A stretch of DNA of 64,000 nucleotides from Intestinibacillus massiliensis. GTDB lineage: Bacteria; Bacillota; Clostridia; Oscillospirales; Butyricicoccaceae. Below the pieces are notes generated by a model that had not been told where the DNA came from, did no database searches, and was given only the letters and a program-made list of their open reading frames with translations. This document shows positions 17,301 to 24,538 of this stretch, in pieces. Positions within the stretch are counted from its first letter, which is position 1, and the number at the start of each line of letters is the position of its first letter. Where the stretch lies: positions 186,001 to 250,000 of the forward strand of contig JAJUJC010000001.1 of assembly GCA_029267335.1 (NCBI GenBank), given 5' to 3'. Made by a program: the position numbers and the translations under genes.

Positions 17301-19929
17301 CGGCTGGAATACCCAAGTGGGCGGCAATGGCACTGCCTATGCCAACGAGGCAAGCCTCACCACTGATAAGGATGTGACCCTCTACGCCCAGTGGACGGCA
17401 AATACCTACAAGGTACAATTTGATGCCAACAACGGCACAGGCACTATGCCCGACCAGCGCTTGACCTACGACGCAACCACAACACCTCTGGCCAAAAATA
17501 AGTATCTGCGCAATGGCTATGTCCTCACAGGCTGGAACACCCAAGCAAACGGCACAGGAACCGCCTATGCCGACGAAAGCCCGGTGCGGAATCTCACGGC
17601 GGATAAGGATGGCAGCGTAACGCTCTATGCCCAGTGGGGGGCCGCCAGCTTCACCGTGAATTTCGACAAAAACGGCGGCGTTGGCAGCATGGGCAATCAA
17701 TCTTTCCAGACTGGTGATACGGCTGCACTGAAAAGCAGCGCCTTCTCCAAAACCGGCTACACCTTTACCGGCTGGAACACGCAGCAGGACGGCAACGGAA
17801 CGAACTATGCCGCCGGTACGGCGGTTAACAAACTGGCTTTGGGAGACAGTGACAGCATCACCCTCTACGCCCAGTGGGCAGCAAACACCTACAAGGTGCA
17901 GTTTAATGCCAACGGGGCGATCGGAAGCATGGGTGATCAGGGCTTTGCCTACGATGAAGCCCCAAAAGAGCTGACGGCAAATACCTTTGCTAAGACCGGC
18001 TATACCTTCTTGGGCTGGGCGGAAAGCCCGGTCAGCACCAGCGCCGAATATGCCGACGAGCAGCCGGTTCAAAATCTCACCCCAATGAATGGCGGTGTAA
18101 TCACACTCTATGCGGTTTGGAAGGCCAACACTGTTTCGGTGGTCTTTGACGGCAACGGTGCCGACAATAACACCATGCCCAACCAGTCCTTTGACTATAA
18201 CACCGCGCAGGAGTTGAGCCAAAACACATACACGAGGCAGGGCTACAACTTCGCGGGCTGGAATACCCAGTCAAACGGCAGAGGGGTGAGCTATGCCGAT
18301 CAGCAGCAGATTACAAACCCGGTCCCTGATATTTCCGGCAGCCTTACCCTCTATGCCCAGTGGCAGGAGCAGTCCCGGTACGGACTTTCCGGTCTGGTCA
18401 AGACCGACGGAGATCCCGCCGGCGTGATTTCCGGCGCCACCATTACCCTCAAACAGGGTGACAAGGTTCTGGCCGTCACAAAAAGCGACGCAAACGGTAA
18501 TTACAGCTTCACCAATCTCCTGCCCGGCAGCTACAACGTGGTGTGCACCTATGACGGCAAAACGGTTACCAAGGCGGCTGCCGTGGTCAATAAACCTGTC
18601 GCGGTGCCCTTTACCGTCAGCAGCACCGCGAAAAACAGCCTGCTGGAGCTTGAAAAAGAGACCGGCGTGTCTGTTCCCGCTCTGGTTGTGGATGGCTTGA
18701 GCGACGTGGCTGACGCACAAGTTGGAGGGCAGATCACTACCGTCAAGCTGACTGTGACCGCAAAAGCCCGTGATGAGCAGAACAGTGAACAGTCCGCAAT
18801 TCAGCAGTTGACCAAAGAGCAGACCATCGGGATGTATCTGGACGCGAAACTGACCTGCAACGGAGCCAGCATCGGCGACAGCAACAATGCTGTGCTCAAA
18901 ATTCTGATTCCCTATGATTTCAGCGCGAAAACCGCTCTAAAGGTACTGCGTTACCATGATACTGCGGCCACGGAATTGACGGAGCTGAAAAGTCTGCCGG
19001 AATCCGCTCCCACAGACGGAACCTGGTATCCCGATGTAACCGGCGGGCAGATCATCGTCTACGCCTCCAAATTCTCCACCTACGCCGTCAGCTATACCCC
19101 TGTCAGCAACACCAACGGCGGCTCCGGCAGTACCGGCAGTACCGGCGGCAGCGCAGCTTCCCCTATTGTGATTGGCAGCGTTGAGCACGGCAAGCTCACC
19201 GCCAATAAGACCACCGCCACCGCAGGCGCAGAGGTCATCATTACCGCAAAGCCAGACAGCGGCTATGGACTCCATCACCTAATTGTCACGGACGCTGACG
19301 GCAAGGCGATTGTCTATAACGACAAGGGAGATGGCACCTATACCTTTGCCATGCCCAAGAGCAAGACCACCGTTTCGGCAAAGTTCGTCAAGCAGTCTGA
19401 AAACCCATTCACCGACATTACGGATGGCGTATATTACTATGACGCGGTGCTGTGGGCAGTGGAGAAAGGCATTACCTCCGGCGCCAGCGCGACTACTTTT
19501 AATGCGGACGGAATCTGCACCCGCGCACAGACCGTCACCTTCCTGTGGAGAGCCATGGGCAGCCCGGAGCCGACGAGCAAAACCTGCCCGTTCACGGATG
19601 TGAAAACGGACTCTTATTCCTACAAGGCCGTCCTATGGGCGACGGAAAAAGGCATTACCAAGGGCACATCCAAAACCGCCTTTAGTCCTGATATGACGGT
19701 CACGCGCAGCCAAACCGTAACCTTCCTGTGGCGCACGGCGGGGAATCCGGTAGTGGGCACGGTCAATCCCTTCACAGATGTAGCAAGCAGAGCATACTAT
19801 TATGACGCGGTGCTGTGGGCGGTCAAGGAGAATATCACCTCCGGCACCGGCTCGACCACGTTCAGCCCCATGGATGGCTGTTCTCGCGCACAAATTGTCA
19901 CATTTTTGTATCGCTGTCTCAACAAGTAA
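11371..19929 (+). CDS. Giant multi-domain surface adhesin with three C-terminal SLH domains
   Basis: 2852 residues. The start is ATG 11371 (AGGAG upstream), which gives a clean signal peptide (MKKKLLSLLLCLCMVLTLL...LAV). Layout: first right-handed beta-helix-like region (about 30-430, repeated GG-T/G motifs); five related units of about 150 residues at about 500-1250 (YTATVTVxKDGxxWTD ... YYVWVDG ... YYTVT); a second beta-helix (about 1255-1530); eight InlB/Flg_new repeats (about 1710-2330; VQFDANNGTG...GYTFAGWNTQ...TLYAQW); a Cna-B/carboxypeptidase-regulatory-like domain (about 2335-2415); a linker with GSTGSTGG; a beta repeat; and three SLH domains (about 2680-2850, FTDITDGVYYYDAVLWAVEKGIT type). 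SLH domains anchor it to cell-wall polymers. It is probably a host- or glycan-binding adhesin switched on by the LytTR system. Confidence 0.9.
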   Translation: MKKKLLSLLLCLCMVLTLLPTTTLAVNTVPVSDEAGLRSAIANAVAGDTIAIDADFSIRTSVVISKQITLDLGSHTLTYDPSAASICLRFTAGGTITGSGALTGGVPGSMLVHNAGGTLTILGGTLSATGAQSRAVQNDGTLQIAGGTVESAAGYAVLNNGTMTVTDGAVTTNTGVGVLNYAAAARLTLSGGTVSTTSTAEANTFAAYNNAVGAEITVEGGSTVTAGSGFALGNLNGGKITVNGGEMSAVSGNTILNDGDSTTAVHGGTVSTTSGSALMNYGNLLVDGGEIQSNTSLALCNLAKGGTSVTLSGGSLISSAYTAVNNQGSGDILLSGSTVAVGGTSPAVVNFSTGTVTVERGAITAVGSIPTFYNVSNGVFSLSGGTYYGVYNADTRGKTVIDGGSIYTFTGTAPVNSAGDVLQKYAIQLAGVGADTAVSGSDLTFTPAVSYGFTDVRTDANSYLYLWLPTGITSATYKTDKVDIAGSVTGGSESTLPNANFTVSVYLDGKLWTDCPAAFRPILRPASGGLSTYPGPSDTGVFSYAGMDGTTTYQIWGKAALGQAAFEGVAIGNGATSARVDYYTLTTVKGSGVSFVYPLGTLWAMKGAKISISCTPEDGLTFEKWTDADGNTVSDKNDFETTMTDGPRTYTATAKIQPYTATVTVNKDDKTWTDYEKSIVLSPSSTDVNAEGAKSVSAVNGVCTFPDLTQTYYIWVDGKYTSQTVTSGSNTAAVDYYTVTLRKGDNIESFTIGGTTYTGTGPITCNYRKGESVTFSATPKTDCVFSRWNDQAGAIYSTNAEATTSNVTAPINLTAVGASTKYTATVTVQKDGVLWTDTPRSLVLSTSPSTNSNTTGTVSEGKYTFADLDGTKTYYVWDAVTDTYTGMSVSAGDSTANVTLDYYTVTVTKGESITSISGDGVYRKGSSVTLTATPQQYYAAKWSDNSTGTVKRIANLAAQTAYTVTGTLDTYTGTVTVKKDGGTWTDFSGTVTLSTDKDNAETGKVAGTSDKGVITFADLDPRTTYYVWVDGTFVGQTMLDKAATVSYCTVSVTESGVADIADQVVLAAGSATFTAAPIGGFDFMGWFDSDGKLLSTSLTYTVTGVNKATTLTAKASDKFDAVITIKGAIDRIITLKSGSDNAVSVFTDLDRTKTYKVFDNGTDTRFTVSKNAPEVTLQYYTVILKTDTNTGIDNVTGNGTYLAGNSVTIDANVKAGNVFGSWTEDGGTVLSTQKIYTIPAISRDYSLTAKTALSFSGTVNITSGNIVIEDDPNNVGKIRITVGGVTMTNGDNLDPNTNISITGGTADAPASNNITVTTQYNVMMTLDHVNISAGTALWMTGSGTLTVDLAGENHLTSNEGWRSGIHMGKDNAWPYTYYGQLVLQSSSGDGSLTATGGQYAAGIGCYLDAGATITINSGTVHGIGGTGGGAGIGCGGQQNRINITINGGTVTGTSRAAEYPGIGGDANVTINGGVVTGASTNGYGIGASDKINATVTINGGNIIGTVSTTSKTSGTVTAPKNAKGEFVYQTTFSTGASAITDVSKTLTIRDKNGTVYGMNDVKTDAAGKVYAYLPADTAGAVYDGKDYGAFVKNDGSGVFTETKYHVDVPASATLEGVTASGTLRQVIPEFVNGTTVEAIVNLSGTAIKQGTYTVGLTGTKSGAITNPGGALTKHVEVGEKPTNSFGYFSFTMPATAVDDLTVNLSFAEDDKYTVTYSAPEAIGGSIPAGGNYYKNQKYTVDSTTQPTRTGYTFVGWSMNGTDIISGEQTMGPSNVTLAAKWTPGTYQVTFHANNGTGSMDSQTFAYGTAQPLTANAFNREGYSFLGWATSADGEKIYNNKNTITVTKDTDLYALWSKESHMVSFDGNGANSDSTMTPQPVPNNTLTALTANSFIRTGYVFGGWNTQADGNGTAYANGASLTTDKDVTLYAQWTANICKVQFIANGASSGSTKEQTFAYNTPQNLTINGFVRTGYTFAGWNTQVGGNGTAYANEASLTTDKDVTLYAQWTANTYKVQFDANNGTGTMPDQRLTYDATTTPLAKNKYLRNGYVLTGWNTQANGTGTAYADESPVRNLTADKDGSVTLYAQWGAASFTVNFDKNGGVGSMGNQSFQTGDTAALKSSAFSKTGYTFTGWNTQQDGNGTNYAAGTAVNKLALGDSDSITLYAQWAANTYKVQFNANGAIGSMGDQGFAYDEAPKELTANTFAKTGYTFLGWAESPVSTSAEYADEQPVQNLTPMNGGVITLYAVWKANTVSVVFDGNGADNNTMPNQSFDYNTAQELSQNTYTRQGYNFAGWNTQSNGRGVSYADQQQITNPVPDISGSLTLYAQWQEQSRYGLSGLVKTDGDPAGVISGATITLKQGDKVLAVTKSDANGNYSFTNLLPGSYNVVCTYDGKTVTKAAAVVNKPVAVPFTVSSTAKNSLLELEKETGVSVPALVVDGLSDVADAQVGGQITTVKLTVTAKARDEQNSEQSAIQQLTKEQTIGMYLDAKLTCNGASIGDSNNAVLKILIPYDFSAKTALKVLRYHDTAATELTELKSLPESAPTDGTWYPDVTGGQIIVYASKFSTYAVSYTPVSNTNGGSGSTGSTGGSAASPIVIGSVEHGKLTANKTTATAGAEVIITAKPDSGYGLHHLIVTDADGKAIVYNDKGDGTYTFAMPKSKTTVSAKFVKQSENPFTDITDGVYYYDAVLWAVEKGITSGASATTFNADGICTRAQTVTFLWRAMGSPEPTSKTCPFTDVKTDSYSYKAVLWATEKGITKGTSKTAFSPDMTVTRSQTVTFLWRTAGNPVVGTVNPFTDVASRAYYYDAVLWAVKENITSGTGSTTFSPMDGCSRAQIVTFLYRCLNK

Positions 19930-19996
19930 ACCAGTATTCGGAGTGGCTGCCCAATTCTATTCCATAAAACCGGGCAACTTTCTTATAAGAACACAC

Positions 19997-20032
19997 AAAA
20001 GGCGGTCGTCCAGAAATGGACGGTCGCCTTTT
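19997..20032 (+). terminator. Terminator-like hairpin after the adhesin gene
   Basis: A 14-bp stem (AAAGGCGGTCGTCC with its complement, two wobble pairs, loop AGAAAT) ending in TTTTGCG. The U-tract is short, so termination may be partial. Confidence 0.65.
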
Positions 20033-20065
20033 GCGTTAGCACAAGAATTTTGACGAGCTGCTTTT

Positions 20066-20278
20066 CTATGTGCTCTGCCAGAACACTTTGTAAGGACTTT
20101 GTGCGCAGAGCAGATCAATGGAATACGTTGGTATGATGGCTGAGCCGTGCCTGAATCCATCATCATCAAAATAGCCGCCGGAGATGATTTTGAATGCTGC
20201 AGAGTCGCTCACGTCGATATTAGTCCAAATCTCTTTTGTTCTGATAAATGCTGCGAAAGAGACAGATCTTTTTCTCTT
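20066..20278 (-). pseudogene. Remnant open frame without a start codon
   Basis: A frame of about 70 codons ends at TAG (20066-20068). It reads protein-like (...TNIDVSDSAAFKIISGGYFDDDGFRHGS...YSIDLLCAQSPYKVFWQST) but has no ATG and no ribosome binding site, and its 5' part overlaps the next small gene in another frame. It may be the tail of a decayed gene. Not recognised. Confidence 0.3.
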
Positions 20279-20396
20279 TTGTTAGTGGTTGCTTTTTAAT
20301 GTATGTAAGGATTGCTTCCGCATGCAGTTCGGCGACACGCCGCGCCAACTCTGCGGAGTTTTCAGGATTTGTCGGACCATGCACAATGAGTTTCAC
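20220..20396 (-). CDS. Small 58-residue protein, unknown
   Basis: Starts at GTG 20396 with AGGTGA seven nucleotides upstream and ends at TAA 20220. It begins KLIVHGPTNPENSAELARRV and continues AELHAEAILTYIKKQPLTKE, a soluble helical protein with good codon use. Small ORFs of this kind occur in mobile or relic DNA of gut Firmicutes, but I cannot name a family. It stands alone between the adhesin and the eut genes on the opposite strand. Confidence 0.6.
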   Translation of the reverse strand: MKLIVHGPTNPENSAELARRVAELHAEAILTYIKKQPLTKEKKICLFRSIYQNKRDLD

Positions 20397-20611
20397 GCCG
20401 TATCACCTCACCATCTAAAGTATGTCTGGTCTGTGAGAACTATGTTTTGACGTTACGCAATATTGCTGCGAAGTTTCTTGCATTCCTCACTGCTAATTGT
20501 CAGCATGTAGTGGCTCATGGTAACGTTATTGTGCCAATGTCATGCAGTAGCAGAAAATCTGTAAAAGCACCCGAACCAAGATGCTGATTCACAATATTGA
20601 CTATTTTCGCG
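20397..20611. other. Intergenic region with short decayed frames
   Basis: On the minus strand a frame reads ...NAKIVNIVNQHLGSGAFTDF and ends in TGA, overlapping the ATG of a 21-residue ORF (MSHYMLTISSEECKKLRSNIA). Both are too short and poorly signalled to call genes. Together with the features just to the left they suggest relic DNA. Confidence 0.35.
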
Positions 20612-20640
20612 TTGACAAATGGGTCATATCATGGTATTAT
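20612..20640 (+). promoter_or_regulatory. Promoter of the eutVW operon
   Basis: A perfect TTGACA (-35, 20612-20617), a 17-bp spacer and TATTAT (-10, 20635-20640). The leader to eutV is about 175 nt and carries an attenuator. Confidence 0.75.
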
Positions 20641-20720
20641 ATACAAAACAAAGGACGCAAATGGCGCAAATGACACGAAGCAGTGCATACTGGGTGCGGT
20701 CGTCAGACGAGAGCAAAGTC

Positions 20721-20761
20721 AGCCTCAGAAGAACGTGTGTTTTCTGCGGGCTTTTTTATTT
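20721..20761 (+). terminator. Leader attenuator upstream of eutV
   Basis: A 10-bp stem (AGCCTCAGAA against TTCTGCGGGCT, one bulged C) followed by CTTTTTTATTTT. An intrinsic terminator inside a leader, ahead of an ANTAR regulator gene, suggests autoregulation by antitermination. ANTAR proteins bind tandem hairpins with hexanucleotide loops overlapping such terminators. I did not find a clear pair of canonical loops here. Confidence 0.6.
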
Positions 20762-20819
20762 TAAAAGCGTATATCCGGCAGATTCATGCGTGGCAATACC
20801 CCAAAATGGAGGTCTGTTT

Positions 20820-21422
20820 ATGAAAAGCGTACCGCGCGAAATAACCGTCCTCGTGGCGGACGATGATTGTGCCTCGCGCATATGGCTGCGGCAGTACTTC
20901 GCGACGCAGCCCGATTACCGAATCGTTGGCGAAGCAGCAGATGGCATAGACGCAGTAGAACGCTGCCGTGTTGAGCAACCTGATCTTGCACTGCTCGACA
21001 TCGAGATGCCGTTGCTTGACGGCATCTCTGCCGCAGATCTCATCCGCCGCGAGCATTTGGCGCACTGCGTCATCATGCTGACCTCCTTCGATGATGGTCA
21101 CTATGTTGATGCAGCAATCGATGCGGGTGCCGTAGGTTATCTGCTTAAGCCGTTTGCAGGCGACAAAGTGCTGCCCACGATCGAGCTTTGTCTGCATCAC
21201 AGCAAGGAAACTCATCTGCTGCGCAAAAATATTGCGCGCATGGACCGGCGTCTCGGACAGCGCGAGTTGACCGATCGCGTCAAGCTGCTGCTCATGGAAA
21301 ATCGCAATCTATCCGAGCAGGAAGCTTATGATTATATTCGCGAGCTCAGCCGCCGCAAAGGGCTTTCCATGGAGCAGGTCGCTGCCTATTTATTGGCGCA
21401 GGCGGAGAAACAACATGGATAG
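20820..21422 (+). CDS. eutV: EutV-type response regulator with ANTAR RNA-binding output domain
   Basis: 200 residues from ATG 20820 (GGAGGT upstream). The receiver domain has acidic D14-D16, phosphoacceptor D60 (LALLDIEMP), T88 and K110 (LLKPF). The C-terminal region from about 136 to 196 is an ANTAR domain (LLMENRNLSEQEAYDYIRELSRRKGLSMEQVAAYLL). In Enterococcus and Listeria EutV prevents premature termination of eut transcripts when phosphorylated by EutW. Intrinsic terminators lie ahead of both this gene and the eutBC block, matching that mechanism. It overlaps eutW by 8 nt. Confidence 0.88.
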   Translation: MKSVPREITVLVADDDCASRIWLRQYFATQPDYRIVGEAADGIDAVERCRVEQPDLALLDIEMPLLDGISAADLIRREHLAHCVIMLTSFDDGHYVDAAIDAGAVGYLLKPFAGDKVLPTIELCLHHSKETHLLRKNIARMDRRLGQRELTDRVKLLLMENRNLSEQEAYDYIRELSRRKGLSMEQVAAYLLAQAEKQHG

Positions 21423-22773
21423 CATCACGCGGATGCTGTGCCGCAAGTACACAGCCCTCACCGAAGAGGAAATCGCTTGCATTGAGACACACGAAAGCCG
21501 TCTCCCCGCCCTCGCCAACGCCGAGCAGGCGGATGTATTTATCGACTGCGCATCTGCCACCGGTCGCACCGCGATTGTGGTTGGTGAAGCAAAGCCGCAG
21601 ACTGTGCCCTCCTCCTATTCGGCCGCTATTCTGGGCATGATCATTCAGTGGAAAAACGAGCCTGCCGTCGATCGTTCCTTTCGCTTGGGCGTCGCGACGA
21701 CCGGTGTCAAAGCCGTCTCCATGCCCGAAGGGCAGCAGATCGTGCAGAGCGTCGAGCCGATCTTTTTTCAAGGCAAGGTCATCGCCGTACTGATTTATGA
21801 AAAGCAAGCGCTCTCGGTGCAGGCGGTGCTCGAAACGGAAACCGCAGAGTGGTACGGCGCAGATGAGCGTACGTTGCTTGAAAGTCTGAGTGATGGCATT
21901 GTATTATTTGATGAGCAGAACCGCGTGTGTGGCTACAACACCGCCGCGTGCCGCATCTATCACACCATGGGCTATGTCAGCGATATTCTGGGCATGGATC
22001 TTTCCAACATTCGTCTGGACGCCGAAGCGGATTTGCCGCGAGAGTTTCGCGAGGTCACTGTATGTAACTGCGTGCTGCAATATCGGTATGTGCCGCACAG
22101 TACAGGCTGCGCACGCACCGCACTCATCCTACGCGACGTCACCACCCTGCGTCAAACCCAACAGGAGCTGCAAATGCAGCTGCTTGCGACGCGGGAGCTG
22201 CGCCATCGCATGAAAAACAACCTGCAAATGCTGTCGACGCTGCTGCAAATGCGCAGCGGCCAGTTGGAAGATACCGTGTCCGCGCAGTTTGCACTGCTCG
22301 ATGCTTCCAACCGGCTGCTCGCGCTCACCGTCACACTCGACGGCATGGTGCAGACGACGGACGGCACCGTTGCGCTGCGGCAGGTGCTCGAGCGTGTGCG
22401 CACCTTTACACAGCGCACGCTGCTTGGCACATTGCAGGAAATCACGATTTGTGTCCAGGGTGACGATCCGGCGGTCTCTCCGGACTGCGCGACCTCAGTC
22501 GCACTTGTCGTGGGCGAGTTGCTGCAAAACGCGCTCAAGCACGCCTTCCCCGCCGGATTGCCCGGCACTGTCACCGTTTCCATTGTATGTAAGTGTCTGC
22601 TGTGCACGGTATGCGTCACAGACAACGGCACGGGCTTCTCCCCCACCGACATGCCGGAAAGCAGCTTGGGGTTGGGGCTTGTGCGCACGATCGTGACCGA
22701 AAAACTGACCGGTACATTAGAGGTCGAAAGCGGCGTGCACGGCACGCGCGCAACCTTTGATTTTCCAATATAA
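21415..22773 (+). CDS. eutW: EutW-type ethanolamine sensor histidine kinase
   Basis: 452 residues from ATG 21415, overlapping the eutV stop. The N-terminal domain (about 1-140) fits the EutW sensory domain (HisK_N). A PAS-like segment follows (about 150-240; LLESLSDGIVLFDEQNRVCGYN). Then comes a HisKA_2/HWE-type dimerisation box with RHRMKNNLQMLSTLLQ (His about 264) and a HATPase with N-box GELLQNALKHAFP (about 365) and G-box DNGTGFSP (about 402). It is cytoplasmic with no transmembrane helices. It is predicted to sense ethanolamine and phosphorylate EutV. Confidence 0.88.
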   Translation: MDSITRMLCRKYTALTEEEIACIETHESRLPALANAEQADVFIDCASATGRTAIVVGEAKPQTVPSSYSAAILGMIIQWKNEPAVDRSFRLGVATTGVKAVSMPEGQQIVQSVEPIFFQGKVIAVLIYEKQALSVQAVLETETAEWYGADERTLLESLSDGIVLFDEQNRVCGYNTAACRIYHTMGYVSDILGMDLSNIRLDAEADLPREFREVTVCNCVLQYRYVPHSTGCARTALILRDVTTLRQTQQELQMQLLATRELRHRMKNNLQMLSTLLQMRSGQLEDTVSAQFALLDASNRLLALTVTLDGMVQTTDGTVALRQVLERVRTFTQRTLLGTLQEITICVQGDDPAVSPDCATSVALVVGELLQNALKHAFPAGLPGTVTVSIVCKCLLCTVCVTDNGTGFSPTDMPESSLGLGLVRTIVTEKLTGTLEVESGVHGTRATFDFPI

Positions 22774-22840
22774 TAAGTAAATTGCAGCGTGCCGACCTGA
22801 GGTAAGGCGGTGCAGACATGCAAAAAAAAGAAGCGTAGAA

Positions 22841-22890
22841 GCTCAAAGACAGTAAGTATTTTTGCTGCCTTTGGGCTTTTTGTGTTTTTT
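22841..22890 (+). terminator. Attenuator terminator upstream of the eutBC block
   Basis: A 12-position stem GCTCAAAGACAG / CTGCCTTTGGGC with one mismatch and one G-T pair, then TTTTTGTGTTTTTT. It lies between eutW and the 74-residue gene, so eutBC expression needs readthrough. It is the expected target position for EutV antitermination. An imperfect upstream hairpin lies near 22790-22815, but the canonical loop residues are not certain. Confidence 0.7.
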
Positions 22891-22910
22891 GCAGAGAAAG
22901 GAGAAGTGCC

Positions 22911-23135
22911 ATGGAATATGCACAGTTGGTCGAGGAAATTGAAAAGCGTGTGCGCGAGCATCTTTCACGCATGCCGAAGTCGGGAGAAATTCCGGATCGT
23001 GTGGTCTCTACCCTCAAGGTGCAGCGTTTGTTCGAGCAGGGCTGCCACACGATTCGTATCGCCGCAAACAGCATCATTACCCCCGATGCAAAGGATTATA
23101 TCCGCACGAACCGCATTACCATCGAGCGAAATTGA
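22911..23135 (+). CDS. 74-residue protein with EutQ/EutT-like ITPxA motif, unknown
   Basis: Starts at ATG 22911 with AAAGGAGAAG upstream. The N-terminal half is helical (YAQLVEEIEKRVREHL). The C-terminal half reads IRIAANSIITPDAKDYIRTN, which resembles the ITP-A-R/K-D/E motif near the N-terminus of EutQ and EutT-type ethanolamine proteins. Here the motif stands alone in a free small protein, directly upstream of eutB and in the same transcript. The role is unknown; an assembly or regulatory part of the lyase is one guess. Confidence 0.75.
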   Translation: MEYAQLVEEIEKRVREHLSRMPKSGEIPDRVVSTLKVQRLFEQGCHTIRIAANSIITPDAKDYIRTNRITIERN

Positions 23136-23155
23136 TAACGGAAAGGTGTATTGGC

Positions 23156-24523
23156 ATGAAACTGAAAACAACCCTTAATGGACGCAGCTTTGCTTTTCGG
23201 GACATCAAAGATGTGCTTGCAAAGGCAAACGAACCAAAATCCGCGGACCGCTTTCAGGGCATCGCAGCAGAGACTATGACTGAGCGCGTCGCTGCTAAGA
23301 TCGTACTGTCCGAGCTGACCGTGGGAGATCTGGTGGAGAATCCGACGATTCCCTATGAAAAGGATGAGGTCACACGCGTCAATATTGACGGCCTCAACCG
23401 CACTGCATACGAAGCCGTCAAGCATAAGACGATCGGAGAACTGCGCGAATGGATCCTTGACCACAAGACCACGTCGGATGACCTGCGTCGCAGTCACACG
23501 GCGTTCACGGGCGAGGTCGCAGCGGGAGTTGCAAAGCTGATGAGCGCGATGGATCTGGTCTATGCCGCACGCAAGATCCATACGGTCACCACCTGTAACA
23601 CCACGATTGGTCTGCCCGGCACCCTATCCTATCGCTGCCAAACCAACAGCTCAACCGATGATCCGGAGACGATCGTACTCGGTCTGATGGAGGGCGTTTC
23701 CTACGGCAGCGGTGATGCATGCCTGGGTATCAATCCCGTTGAGGACAACATTGACAGCACACGGCGCATCGCGGATGCGGTCTATCGTTTCATGTCGCTC
23801 AACGACATTCCCACACAAATCACTGTGCTGTCACATATCACCACGCAAATGCAGGCGATGCAGGCGGGCGCGCCGCTGTCCATGCTCTTCCAGTCGATTG
23901 CGGGCACACAGGCGGCGAACGACAACTTTGGCGTCGGTCGGCAGTTGCTCACCGAGGCATATGACCTCGCACGGCAGCGTGCACTCAGCACCGGTCCCAA
24001 CCTGCTGTATTTTGAAACCGGTCAAGGCTCTGAGGTCTCGATCGGTGCAGACTGTGGCGTGGATGAAATGACGCTCGAAGCGCGCACTTATGGCTTTGCG
24101 CGCTATTTCCGTCCGTTTATGGTCAATAATGTGTCCGGCTTTATCGGTCCGGAGACGCTCTATGACGGCAAGGAAATGATTCGCGCCAATCTGGAGGATC
24201 ATTTTATGGGCAAGCTGCTCGGTCTGCCGATGGGCATGGCGCCGTGCTACACGAACCATACCTCGATCACGCAGGACGATCAGGAAATGGCGACTATGCT
24301 GCTCAACGCGGCGGGCGCGAACTATTACATGGGCGTGCCCGTCGGTGACGACGTTATGCTGTCCTATCAGGACACCAGTTTCCATGACGACGCTGCACTA
24401 CGTGAGTTGTCCGGCAGAACGCCCGCGCCGGAGTTCCATCGTTGGATGATGCGCAAGGGTCTGATGGATGAACGGGGCGTGCTGACCGAACTTGCCGGCG
24501 ACGGCTCTATTTTCCTGAAATAA
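23156..24523 (+). CDS. eutB: Ethanolamine ammonia-lyase large subunit
   Basis: 455 residues, the normal family length. It catalyses adenosylcobalamin-dependent conversion of ethanolamine to acetaldehyde and ammonia together with EutC. Recognisable EutB blocks include LSYRCQTNSSTDDPETI, GDACLGINPVEDN, LFQSIAGTQAANDNFG, GQGSEVSIGADCGVDEMTLEAR and GFIGPETLYDGKEM. ATG at 23156 is chosen (AAAGGTG upstream) over an overlapping start eight codons earlier. EutC follows after 15 nt. No EutA reactivase is in the window. Confidence 0.95.
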   Translation: MKLKTTLNGRSFAFRDIKDVLAKANEPKSADRFQGIAAETMTERVAAKIVLSELTVGDLVENPTIPYEKDEVTRVNIDGLNRTAYEAVKHKTIGELREWILDHKTTSDDLRRSHTAFTGEVAAGVAKLMSAMDLVYAARKIHTVTTCNTTIGLPGTLSYRCQTNSSTDDPETIVLGLMEGVSYGSGDACLGINPVEDNIDSTRRIADAVYRFMSLNDIPTQITVLSHITTQMQAMQAGAPLSMLFQSIAGTQAANDNFGVGRQLLTEAYDLARQRALSTGPNLLYFETGQGSEVSIGADCGVDEMTLEARTYGFARYFRPFMVNNVSGFIGPETLYDGKEMIRANLEDHFMGKLLGLPMGMAPCYTNHTSITQDDQEMATMLLNAAGANYYMGVPVGDDVMLSYQDTSFHDDAALRELSGRTPAPEFHRWMMRKGLMDERGVLTELAGDGSIFLK

Positions 24524-24538
24524 AGGAGGTTTTGAGTG

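Noticed and set aside
16639-18222. 527-codon open frame antisense to the InlB-type repeats, and a 454-codon one at 14068-15432
   Set aside because: The periodic sequence mirrors the repeats of the sense gene, and there is no ribosome binding site or known domain.
20641-20819. Adenosylcobalamin riboswitch in the eutV leader
   Set aside because: No B12-box or other conserved cobalamin-riboswitch core strings were found; only the attenuator hairpin is supported.
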